From NCBI GenBank assembly GCA_025351545.1, contig JANXVQ010000755.1:1-6969 (forward strand): DNA of 6,969 nt. The letters run 5' to 3'. A program made the translations under genes and the position numbers. Source of the stretch: Spirosoma sp. (lineage in GTDB: Bacteria > Bacteroidota > Bacteroidia > Cytophagales > Spirosomataceae). Shown here piece by piece: positions 1 through 6,900 of this stretch (positions within the stretch are counted from its first letter, which is position 1; every line of letters begins with the position of its first letter). Below the pieces are notes generated by a model. The model did not search any database and was not told the origin of the DNA. It saw only the letters and a list, made by a program, of their open reading frames with translations.

Positions 1-20
1 GTCGGCTTTGAGAAGCCGAC
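1..20 (-). terminator. Hairpin just downstream of the amidohydrolase gene, probable terminator
   Basis: The arms GTCGGCTT (1-8) and AAGCCGAC (13-20) are perfect 8-bp inverted repeats around the 4-base loop TGAG. The hairpin lies about 20 bases past the stop codon of the minus-strand amidohydrolase, where a terminator is expected. The stem may extend leftward, and any U-tract for minus-strand transcription would lie outside the window, so intrinsic termination cannot be confirmed. It could instead be a dispersed palindrome. Confidence 0.5.
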
Positions 21-40
21 ACCACGTCAAAAGCAAAAAT

Positions 41-1756
41 CTATTCCGACCGCGACGAGGACACTTTTGCGGCCGTCGATTTTTCAACTTCTTTCTTAAC
101 GGCTGCCCGCTGATCGTCGCGCAGCGTTGGATAAGTGATACCCAATTGCTCTAAGTAGGTCTTAAACTTGGATGGATTATAATAAAACGGCTCCAGTTTC
201 GGCTTGAACTCGGTCATAATTTTCTTGTTCAAATAGATGGCCGGTTTCTCTTTGGAGGAAATAAGCGGTTCGTATTTGATGTCTTTCGTCTGCTCATCCT
301 TATAATAAGCCCAAGCCTCTTTAATGATCTCTGGCTTTAGCAACAAGTCCAGCAACGTCATGGCTTCCGCTTTGGCGCCATACACAATCCCTTTGTGGGC
401 AATGGGTGTAGCCATAGAAATTGCGTTGGCCCAATGGTGGCCCGGCAAGCCCGGAATGTTGCTGGGGTAACGCAAGACAATAGTTGGTAGCGACCACGAG
501 ATGTCAGCAATATCATCGGAGCCACCACCCATCGGTGTCATGGCCTGACCGCCCATCATCACAACGGGTGCCGATGAAGTAGGCATACCCATCGAATCTA
601 ATTTCACCGCTAACCCATCTATTTTCGGTGCCTGCAACTCAATCTGCGATGCCCGCGCCAGAAGCTGGTCATCGTCCGACCAGGTTGGTAAGCCAACTTT
701 CTTGATGTTCTCATACATAGCGGCTGCAATGGGGCGATTGGTATGCACCGGCCAGGCCGACCCCAAAATATCGTACGTAAATTTGGTGTCCGTCATGAGG
801 GCCGCCCCTTCTGCCATCTTTATTCCTATTTCAAAAAGTTTCTTGATTTTTGGATAAGTGCGTTCGCGGAAATAATACCAAACGGCGGCTTTGGAGGGCA
901 CAACGTTGGGTTGGTCGCCCCCATCAGAAATGACATAGTGCGAGCGTTGAGTAAGTTCAAGGTGCTCGCGTCGGAAATTCCAACCGATGTTCATCAACTC
1001 TACGGCATCCAGCGCACTCTTGCCGCGCCAGGGTGCGCCAGCCGCGTGAGCCGCCTGACCTTCAAAGTTAAACCGCGCCGAAATCAATCCATTATACCCA
1101 TTGTCGCCCCACGATACGCCCAGGTTGTTACCCACGTGAGTGAAAATACAGGCGTCAACATCTTTGAAATATCCATCGCGAATGTAGAATGCTTTCGTGC
1201 CAACGAGTTCTTCGGCCACGCCCGGCCAAAGCATGAGCGTACCGGGAATTTTGTCCCGCTCCATGAGTTTTTTTACGGCCAGTACGGCGACAATATTGAG
1301 GGCTTGCCCTGAGTTATGGCCTTCGCCGTGGCCGGGAGCACCTTCTACAATTGGGTCTTTATAGGCGACGCCGGGTTTCTGACTGGCTTTGGGAATACAG
1401 TCAATATCGGAGCCGACGGCGATTAGTGGCTTCCCCGATCCCCAGGTAGCAATCCAGGCTGTCGGTATACCCGAAATCCCTTTTTGTACTGTGAAACCTT
1501 CTTTTTCGAGCAGCGTAGTGAGGTATTTAAACGACTCTTCTTCCTGAAAACCCAGCTCGGCAAAACTGAACAGCATGTCGTTTATTTGCTGTGCCTGATC
1601 CTTGTTGGCTTCCACGGCAGCAACGGCCTCGGCCTTCAATTTTTCGATGCGGTCCGACGGTCGGCGGTCGTTAGGCTTAGCTGCTTTTTTACTCTGACCA
1701 AACACGAGAGCAGGGAGCAAAAGCAAGCCAAATAAAAGATTTGTACAGTATTTCAT
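41..1756 (-). CDS. Exported M20D-family amidohydrolase, AbgB-like
   Basis: This is a metal-dependent amide hydrolase of peptidase family M20, subfamily M20D. It resembles E. coli AbgB, which helps release p-aminobenzoate from p-aminobenzoyl-glutamate; the substrate here is unknown. I chose the ATG at 1756 over the in-frame GTG at 1765 because it gives a standard signal peptide: MKYC, then the hydrophobic run LLFGLLLLPALVFG, with cleavage likely before Gln21. The 571-residue product is probably periplasmic. Numbered from that ATG, likely metal-site residues are D117/D119 (GSDID), H143, E145 and H147 (GHGEGHN), E182/E183 (AEE), H207 (FTH) and a C-terminal His (H440/H441 in GHHW or H454 in AHKG). 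The lid-domain signature, with AAHAAGAP and GKSALDAVELM at about 235-256, and the later AEGAALMT are typical of AbgB relatives. M20D proteins usually have Cys where E145 stands. The last 80 or so residues extend beyond the AbgB length of about 480 and are rich in Lys and Tyr. It is transcribed divergently from icd. The family is firm; the substrate is not. Confidence 0.92.
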   Translation of the reverse strand: MKYCTNLLFGLLLLPALVFGQSKKAAKPNDRRPSDRIEKLKAEAVAAVEANKDQAQQINDMLFSFAELGFQEEESFKYLTTLLEKEGFTVQKGISGIPTAWIATWGSGKPLIAVGSDIDCIPKASQKPGVAYKDPIVEGAPGHGEGHNSGQALNIVAVLAVKKLMERDKIPGTLMLWPGVAEELVGTKAFYIRDGYFKDVDACIFTHVGNNLGVSWGDNGYNGLISARFNFEGQAAHAAGAPWRGKSALDAVELMNIGWNFRREHLELTQRSHYVISDGGDQPNVVPSKAAVWYYFRERTYPKIKKLFEIGIKMAEGAALMTDTKFTYDILGSAWPVHTNRPIAAAMYENIKKVGLPTWSDDDQLLARASQIELQAPKIDGLAVKLDSMGMPTSSAPVVMMGGQAMTPMGGGSDDIADISWSLPTIVLRYPSNIPGLPGHHWANAISMATPIAHKGIVYGAKAEAMTLLDLLLKPEIIKEAWAYYKDEQTKDIKYEPLISSKEKPAIYLNKKIMTEFKPKLEPFYYNPSKFKTYLEQLGITYPTLRDDQRAAVKKEVEKSTAAKVSSSRSE

Positions 1757-1810
1757 GAGTATCACAAAATTTTGTTAGGTATGACTGGGTATAACCTCCT
1801 AAAAATAAGG

Positions 1811-1842
1811 AAAATATACGATTAGTGCGAATACTATGTCAA
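1811..1842 (-). promoter_or_regulatory. Candidate promoter of the amidohydrolase gene
   Basis: On the minus strand TTGACA (1842-1837) is followed after 18 bases by TATATTTT (1818-1811). This fits a sigma-70 layout, and the second box is one base from the Bacteroidota -7 consensus TAnnTTTG. A start near 1805 would give a leader of about 50 bases before the ATG at 1756. AGGAGG at 1800-1795 lies in that leader but is 38 bases from the ATG, too far to act as a ribosome binding site. No closer Shine-Dalgarno is visible. Confidence 0.5.
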
Positions 1843-1968
1843 GAAGAAGCTGATTTACAACGTCAAAGCCCGGCGGCCCAGTCTCGACAACAACAAACAT
1901 GGCGGAAAGGTCTGTCTGGTCAAATGCTGGCCCTGCTTCGGCAAACCGGAGAGGGGTATGTGAGTTAG
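1825..1968 (+). other. Doubtful 47-codon open frame or gene remnant between the divergent genes
   Basis: A plus-strand frame runs from a GTG at 1825 to TAG at 1966-1968. It encodes about 47 residues rich in Gln, Arg and Ala (segments QRQSPAAQSRQQQ and SGQMLALLRQTGEG). Codon use is not unlike that of the neighbouring genes, but there is no ATG start, no ribosome binding site and no family I recognise. The frame is open further upstream to 1795, and it overlaps the amidohydrolase promoter on the other strand. It may be chance, a short unrecognised protein, or the tail of a decayed gene. The opposite strand is also open over part of this stretch, which weakens the case. Confidence 0.15.
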
Positions 1969-1980
1969 ACTGTTATTCAC

Positions 1981-1988
1981 TATTTTTG
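1981..1988 (+). promoter_or_regulatory. Candidate -7 element of the icd promoter
   Basis: TATTTTTG matches the Bacteroidota -7 consensus TAnnTTTG exactly and lies 60 bases upstream of the icd ATG. No good TTTG or TTG -33 box is seen at the expected spacing. The predicted start, near 1995, falls at a small hairpin with arms GCAGG (1995-1999) and CCTGC (2004-2008). The leader of about 55 bases has no Shine-Dalgarno, as is usual in this phylum. Confidence 0.45.
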
Positions 1989-2048
1989 CACCGCGCAGGC
2001 GGCCCTGCAAGTTTTCGTATCGTTTTCAATCGTTTATAAACAAGTCAA

Positions 2049-3266
2049 ATGGAAAAAATTAAGGTGGCAAATCCGGTTGTCGAACTGGATGGCGACGAAA
2101 TGACCCGCATCATCTGGAAGTTTATTAAAGACAAGTTGATTCTGCCCTACGTTGAGGTTGACATTAAATACTATGATCTTGGTATCGAGTACCGCGACGA
2201 AACGAACGACCAGGTAACGATTGATGCGGCCAATGCTATTAAGGAATTTGGTGTGGGTATTAAGTGCGCCACCATCACACCCGACGAAGACCGGGTTAAA
2301 GAGTTTAACCTCAAGCAGATGTGGAAGTCGCCCAACGGCACGATCCGCAATATTCTGGATGGAACGGTATTCCGTGAGCCTATTGTGATGAACAATGTGC
2401 CGCGTTTAGTTACCAACTGGAAATACCCAATCATCGTTGGTCGCCATGCATTCGGCGATCAGTACAAGGCGACCGATTTTCTGGTGCCGGGAAAGGGTAA
2501 ACTGACCATGAAGTTTGAAGGTGAAGATGGGACAGTACAGGAATATGAGGTTTTCAACTTCCCGGGTGCCGGTGTGGCAATGGGTATGTATAACCTGGAC
2601 GAATCGATCCGTGGTTTTGCAAAAGCCTGTTTCAACATGGCGCTGCAAAAAGACTGGCCGTTATACCTCTCGACCAAAAACACGATCCTGAAAAAATACG
2701 ACGGTCGTTTCAAGGATATTTTCCAGGAAATCTACGACGCCGAATTTGCTGGCAAAGTTCACTACGAACACCGCCTGATCGACGACATGGTTGCTTCGGC
2801 TCTGAAATGGGAAGGTAACTTTGTGTGGGCCTGCAAAAACTACGATGGCGACGTTCAGTCGGATACCGTCGCGCAGGGCTTTGGTTCACTGGGTCTGATG
2901 ACATCGGTACTGGTTACGCCCGATGGCGAAACGATGGAGGCAGAAGCCGCCCACGGTACTGTTACACGTCACTACCGCGAGTACCAGAAAGGAAACAAAA
3001 CCTCGACAAACCCAATTGCGTCAATCTACGCCTGGACGCGTGGACTGGCTTTCCGGGGCAAGTTAGACGGCAATCAGGAACTGATTGATTTCGCCGACGC
3101 GCTCGAAGCTGTTTGCGTAGAAACCGTTGAAAGCGGCAAAATGACTAAAGATTTAGCTCTGTCGGCTTATCCGGTCGGCACCAAATTAACGGCTGGTGAG
3201 CATTATATGAACACCGAAGATTTCCTGGACGCGCTGGACGAGAACTTGAAAGCGAAGTTGGCGTAA
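2049..3266 (+). CDS. icd: NADP-dependent isocitrate dehydrogenase, eukaryote-like homodimeric type
   Basis: This cytoplasmic TCA-cycle enzyme (EC 1.1.1.42) oxidatively decarboxylates isocitrate to 2-oxoglutarate and makes NADPH. The 405-residue length and sequence match the IDH1/IDH2-like subfamily (TIGR00127 type), not the E. coli Icd type. Stretches such as [16 protein letters not shown] and [20 protein letters not shown] are nearly identical to human IDH1 as I recall it. Isocitrate-binding arginines R100, R109 and R132 (in GRHAFGDQ) fall at the same numbers as in the human enzyme. Y139 and K210 (STKNT) are the expected catalytic pair. Metal ligands are in RLIDD (D245/D246) and NYDGDVQSD (D268, D272). 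The NADP-binding loop is [10 protein letters not shown] (about 301-309), where R307-H308 match the human NADP-contacting Arg-His. No residue I would expect is missing. It is monocistronic: its own promoter is upstream and a strong terminator follows. Start, length and family agree fully. Confidence 0.98.
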   Translation: MEKIKVANPVVELDGDEMTRIIWKFIKDKLILPYVEVDIKYYDLGIEYRDETNDQVTIDAANAIKEFGVGIKCATITPDEDRVKEFNLKQMWKSPNGTIRNILDGTVFREPIVMNNVPRLVTNWKYPIIVGRHAFGDQYKATDFLVPGKGKLTMKFEGEDGTVQEYEVFNFPGAGVAMGMYNLDESIRGFAKACFNMALQKDWPLYLSTKNTILKKYDGRFKDIFQEIYDAEFAGKVHYEHRLIDDMVASALKWEGNFVWACKNYDGDVQSDTVAQGFGSLGLMTSVLVTPDGETMEAEAAHGTVTRHYREYQKGNKTSTNPIASIYAWTRGLAFRGKLDGNQELIDFADALEAVCVETVESGKMTKDLALSAYPVGTKLTAGEHYMNTEDFLDALDENLKAKLA

Positions 3267-3271
3267 ATTCT

Positions 3272-3304
3272 AAACCTATAAGGTTTCAAAAACCTTATAG
3301 GTTT
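3272..3304. repeat. Nested palindrome after icd, candidate dispersed repeat
   Basis: The arms AAACCTATAAGGTTT (3272-3286) and AAACCTTATAGGTTT (3290-3304) are perfect 15-base reverse complements around a 3-base loop, CAA. Each arm is also a 6-bp inverted repeat (AAACCT/AGGTTT) around a 3-base centre, so the DNA or RNA can fold as one long stem or two short ones. It starts 6 bases after the icd stop. No T-run follows on the plus strand, so it is unlikely to be the main terminator. An mRNA 3'-end stabiliser or a dispersed intergenic palindrome is more likely. Confidence 0.7.
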
Positions 3305-3317
3305 CTGTAGTTCTATT

Positions 3318-3357
3318 AGTGCCACTCATAGTAGGGTGGCACTTTTATTTTCTTTTT
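3318..3357 (+). terminator. Rho-independent terminator of icd
   Basis: The perfect 8-bp arms AGTGCCAC (3318-3325) and GTGGCACT (3336-3343) enclose a 10-base loop. They are followed by a T-rich tail, TTTTATTTTCTTTTT. This is a textbook intrinsic terminator on the plus strand, 50 bases past the icd stop. It ends about 23 bases before the next start codon, so any readthrough would feed the Dabb gene directly. Confidence 0.85.
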
Positions 3358-3379
3358 CATCCAAACTCCTTATTCTCTT

Positions 3380-3787
3380 ATGAAATACATTCTAACTTTT
3401 GTAGCACTGGCAATCCTGTCGGTCACGACATACGCTCATAATCCTAACAGCGAACCACCAACGAAAACGATGAAAACCAGTAGTGTTCAGCATGTTGTAC
3501 TGTTTAAGTTCAAGCCCGAAACAACACCGGCGAAACTGAAAGAAATCATAGCTGCTTTTGAAGCGCTGCCCTCAAAAATAAAGGAAATCAAAGGGCTTAA
3601 ATGGGGGACGAACAATAGTCCGGAAGATCACGCGCATGGCCTGACGCACGCGTTTATCCTGACGTTCGATTCTGCAAAAGACCGGGATGCTTACTTGCCA
3701 CACCCCGCCCACAAAGCATTTGGCACCATCGTTGGCCCCTGGATCGCCGATTTAACCGTGGTTGATTTCGCCGATCAGGCAAAGTAA
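3380..3787 (+). CDS. Exported Dabb (stress-responsive A/B barrel) domain protein
   Basis: This 135-residue protein has a signal peptide (MKYILTFVALAILSVTTYA, cleavage likely before His20), a short linker rich in Pro and Thr, and one Dabb domain (PF07876) from about residue 35 to 131. The domain shows the family's opening strand VQHVVLFKFK with H38, the segment KGLKWGTNNS, the central strand HAFILTF with H90, and the closing YLPHPAHKAF (H108, H111) and LTVVDF. Dabb proteins are small ferredoxin-like alpha/beta barrels that usually dimerise. Some are plant stress proteins and some are enzymes in polyketide or aromatic chemistry; the function of most bacterial ones, including this one, is unknown. 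Most are cytoplasmic, so the export signal stands out. An internal ATG at codon 31 would give the usual cytoplasmic form, but the upstream start makes a clean signal peptide and is preferred. No promoter is clear in the 23 bases after the icd terminator. Confidence 0.9.
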   Translation: MKYILTFVALAILSVTTYAHNPNSEPPTKTMKTSSVQHVVLFKFKPETTPAKLKEIIAAFEALPSKIKEIKGLKWGTNNSPEDHAHGLTHAFILTFDSAKDRDAYLPHPAHKAFGTIVGPWIADLTVVDFADQAK

Positions 3788-3819
3788 ATTTTAGCTCGTT
3801 TTTATATTTGTTCTCACCA

Positions 3820-3849
3820 ACAGTTCGACCCCTTCAGGGGTCGAACTGT
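3820..3849. terminator. Hairpin between convergent genes, possible bidirectional terminator
   Basis: The perfect 13-bp arms ACAGTTCGACCCC (3820-3832) and GGGGTCGAACTGT (3837-3849) enclose the loop TTCA. It sits 32 bases past the Dabb stop and 62 bases past the stop of the convergent protease gene, a natural place for a shared terminator. Neither strand has a T-run after the stem, so it may act as a transcript-end barrier or be another dispersed palindrome, not a standard intrinsic terminator. Confidence 0.55.
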
Positions 3850-3911
3850 GAGTATTCTGACAGCTACCAGTAACTTCACTTTTTAGCCTTAAGAACTGTA
3901 CAAGACTGGCT

Positions 3912-6900
3912 CTATTCCTTTACCACTTTCTTATTGGCCGTTCCGGTAGGGGTTTGGATTTGCAGGAGGTATAAGCCTTTGGGCAAATGCCCAACCTCCA
4001 GCGTGGCCGTACGCTGACGGGCTCGAATGATGGGCTGAACAACTGTAGACCCTGTAAGCGTTTGGAGCGACACCCGCTCGATGGTTTCGGTGCCGGGTAG
4101 TTCAACAGTTAGCGTCGTGCTTACCGGATTCGGATACAGCACCAGCGCGTCAGACCAGAGCGGCTCTGTACCCGTAACGGTTAGCACGTTAAACGACCGC
4201 TCTACAGCGGTGGCGGCATAAAATTGGGTAGTGCCATCCTGATAGGCTCGAACCGTTACAGCACCTGTTCCGGTAAATTTCAGTGTTGATCCGATCAGGG
4301 TAGCCGGGCCGCTTTTTATAGCAAAACTAACGGGCAACGCAGACGAACAGGTGGCTTTGAGTATCAGATCTCCCTGATTGGTGAAACGGTCGGCGATAGC
4401 GTCGAATGTAATCGTCTGAGTAGTTTTTGTAGGCAATATCCGGGTAGCCTGTGTGTACCAGACCGGCCACTTTGCCCCGGTATACAAAACAGATACAGCA
4501 CCGGAAGGCGACAGTTTGTCAGCCCTCAGATTTATCCCTGATATATTTTCACTCGACCCTGACTTCGTACTGAAAACCAGCTTATTGTCTAAGCGCGAAT
4601 AGCTCGGAAAACCCAACGTATTGTTGGTGTAAACAGTCTTCAAGATGCCTGTACTCAAATCGACAGCCAGGACTTCATAGACATTATCGCTTTCCCGGAA
4701 ATAGTCGAACGCGAGAACGTCGGGTGAGTTTTTGGAATACGACGGATTGCCAATGCTCTCTCCGGGCTCCAGATTTGAAAATAACTTTTCGATGTCGCCT
4801 TTCGCAAAATCACCCGTTTTGTTATCCCACACATTAATAAACCCTACATCCCAGTAATCGAGCGCATCACCACTGGTATTTTGCACTTCATTGTAGGCGT
4901 CGTAGACGATGCTTTCGCCCGCGAAATCCCACTCAAATGAATCGGCATATAATACTTCTCCGGTTTTAACTCCCTCCGTATAGGTCGGATTATATAACTT
5001 AAACTCCGACCATTTCTTTTTGGCGTAGCTATAGACATATATAGATCCATCCTGACCGGCGGTGAGTGCGGCTAATTTTGCACCATCTTTCGAGATAGCG
5101 ACATTATCCCAAATAGTCTCGTCGGAGATTACGGTTTCGGTTGGCGTTCCCGTCAGGTTAACGGCTCGAATACGCTTATCAGACGTTACATAGTAGGCCG
5201 TTTTCCCATCGTCTGTTACACTTGGGCGATGCCGTAACCCTAATGCCGATTTCGGATCAAATTTGGCGGGAGTGACACCCACCACCGTTGAGTAGAGCTT
5301 CGCAGCGCTAGCGTCGGCCAGCAGCAGCAAGTCCTGCCCCGAGGCTACCGGCACATCGGGTTGTTTGCCGGGATTCGACTGTGTGCTTTCGGTAATACCC
5401 ACCGCATCGAAGGCATTTTTGGCGGCTGTCACCTCAGTTCCTGTCGCCCCGAACAAATCGCCCGTTGCTTTAATAATAGCCAGTCGCAAATCCAAAAACT
5501 GCGATGTACGGACTAAATAAGTCGTTAGCGCCCGGTAATAGACTTTTTCGGCTTTATCTTTCCCAACTACCGAAGCGAATTTGTAGAAGGCAAAATTGGT
5601 AATGCCGCTGTTAATATGAACGCCCCCATTGTCGTCGCTGGTCGTTTCATACTGCGACATAGTAGCAGGTTGGTAGCCATTGGGATCTCTGCTCTTACCC
5701 CCCTGATTAGGATTCGACAGGTTGCGAAGTGCGCCCGACGGCAGCAAACTAGCGGTTGCCACCTGTTCGCCAATCGTCCAGTTATCGCGGTCGATCATGG
5801 CTCCAAATACATCGGCAAATGATTCATTGATAGCCCCAGACTGGCTCTTGTACTGCAAATTAGCGGTGTTCTGAATAACGCCATGCGTCATTTCGTGTCC
5901 GGCCACATCTAATCCGCCCGCCAATGGTTTCAATAATCGACCATTGCCATAGGCCATAATTTGACCATTCCAGTAGGCATTATCGAGGCCCTTACCATCG
6001 TCATCAACAATGTTGATAAGGGAGACAATAGTGGCCCCATTGCCGTTCAATGCATTTCGGTTAAATGTATTCTTGTAATAATCGTATGCAACACCAGCGT
6101 TGTAATGGGCCGAAATAGCCGTTGCGTTCCAATCGGCATTATTGCCTGAGGCTATCTGATTGATTTTAGGATTATCACTCAAGACATTTTTCGCATCTAC
6201 CGTCCAGATTGCCCCAACGGGATCGCCCGGCATTTTGGAAGTTCTCGCATTGAACATGGGTCGCGACGCGTCAATCATGTAATGCTGGCTGCTACTCTGC
6301 TGATAAGTCTGGAACGTGCGCGTTACGCCATTCAAATCCCGCCCCGATGCCTTAATAGGGCCAACGAATGTACAGGTATGATTGTATTTGTCCAGAACGT
6401 CACCGGTTTGCGCATCAATCACATATTCCCATCGCTCGAGCATATTCGGCCGAACAGTGAGTTGATACGCCAGTTTGGCGGTTCCATTTTCCGCAAAAAT
6501 GCACAACTCACCTTCCGACGATTTCATTTTCAGAATATTATCGCCAAACGACCGAACTGTCGATGTTTTGCGAACTTCCCGGAGCGCCAGTTCCGACGCG
6601 TCAGAGAGAGACAGAACAGGTGTTGTGGGTAACTCGGCAGGAACCGGCTGATAGCGACCGTTCAGCAGCGTCACCTCGCCATCGGTCAAGTGAGCGACAA
6701 GCTCAGCACCGAGCACCGGAATGCCCCGGTGTGTCTGCGCCAAACGAATGTGCGTCTGCCCAAGGTCATCCGTTTCGGTACGGGCAACGGTAAAGTTTGA
6801 CTCAGGATTATCAAGTTTGAGCAACCCACGCACCTGCCCCATAAACTGGTACGTAACTGAGGCAGCGGCAGCCGCCGAGAGTCGTGCCCCGCTGTTTTTA

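Noticed and set aside
743..1312. 189-codon open frame on the plus strand opposite the amidohydrolase gene
   Set aside because: It is fully antisense to a strongly supported M20D gene, shows no recognisable domain, and has an unusual composition rich in Arg, Phe and Pro typical of shadow frames.
1763..1765. GTG as start of the amidohydrolase
   Set aside because: The ATG three codons later gives the same signal peptide with a normal positively charged start (MKYC); the GTG only adds three residues and has no better ribosome binding site.
1795..1800. AGGAGG on the minus strand as a Shine-Dalgarno for the amidohydrolase
   Set aside because: It is 38 bases from the ATG, with no start codon at usable spacing, and strong Shine-Dalgarno use is rare in Bacteroidota.
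2825..3088. 87-codon frame inside icd on the plus strand, and several antisense frames across icd
   Set aside because: All overlap the highly conserved isocitrate dehydrogenase frame, with Arg- and Trp-rich low-quality translations and no family resemblance.
6282..6632. 116-codon plus-strand frame opposite the protease propeptide
   Set aside because: It is antisense to the PepSY/FTP region of the protease; its translation, rich in Arg and Cys, matches no family I know.
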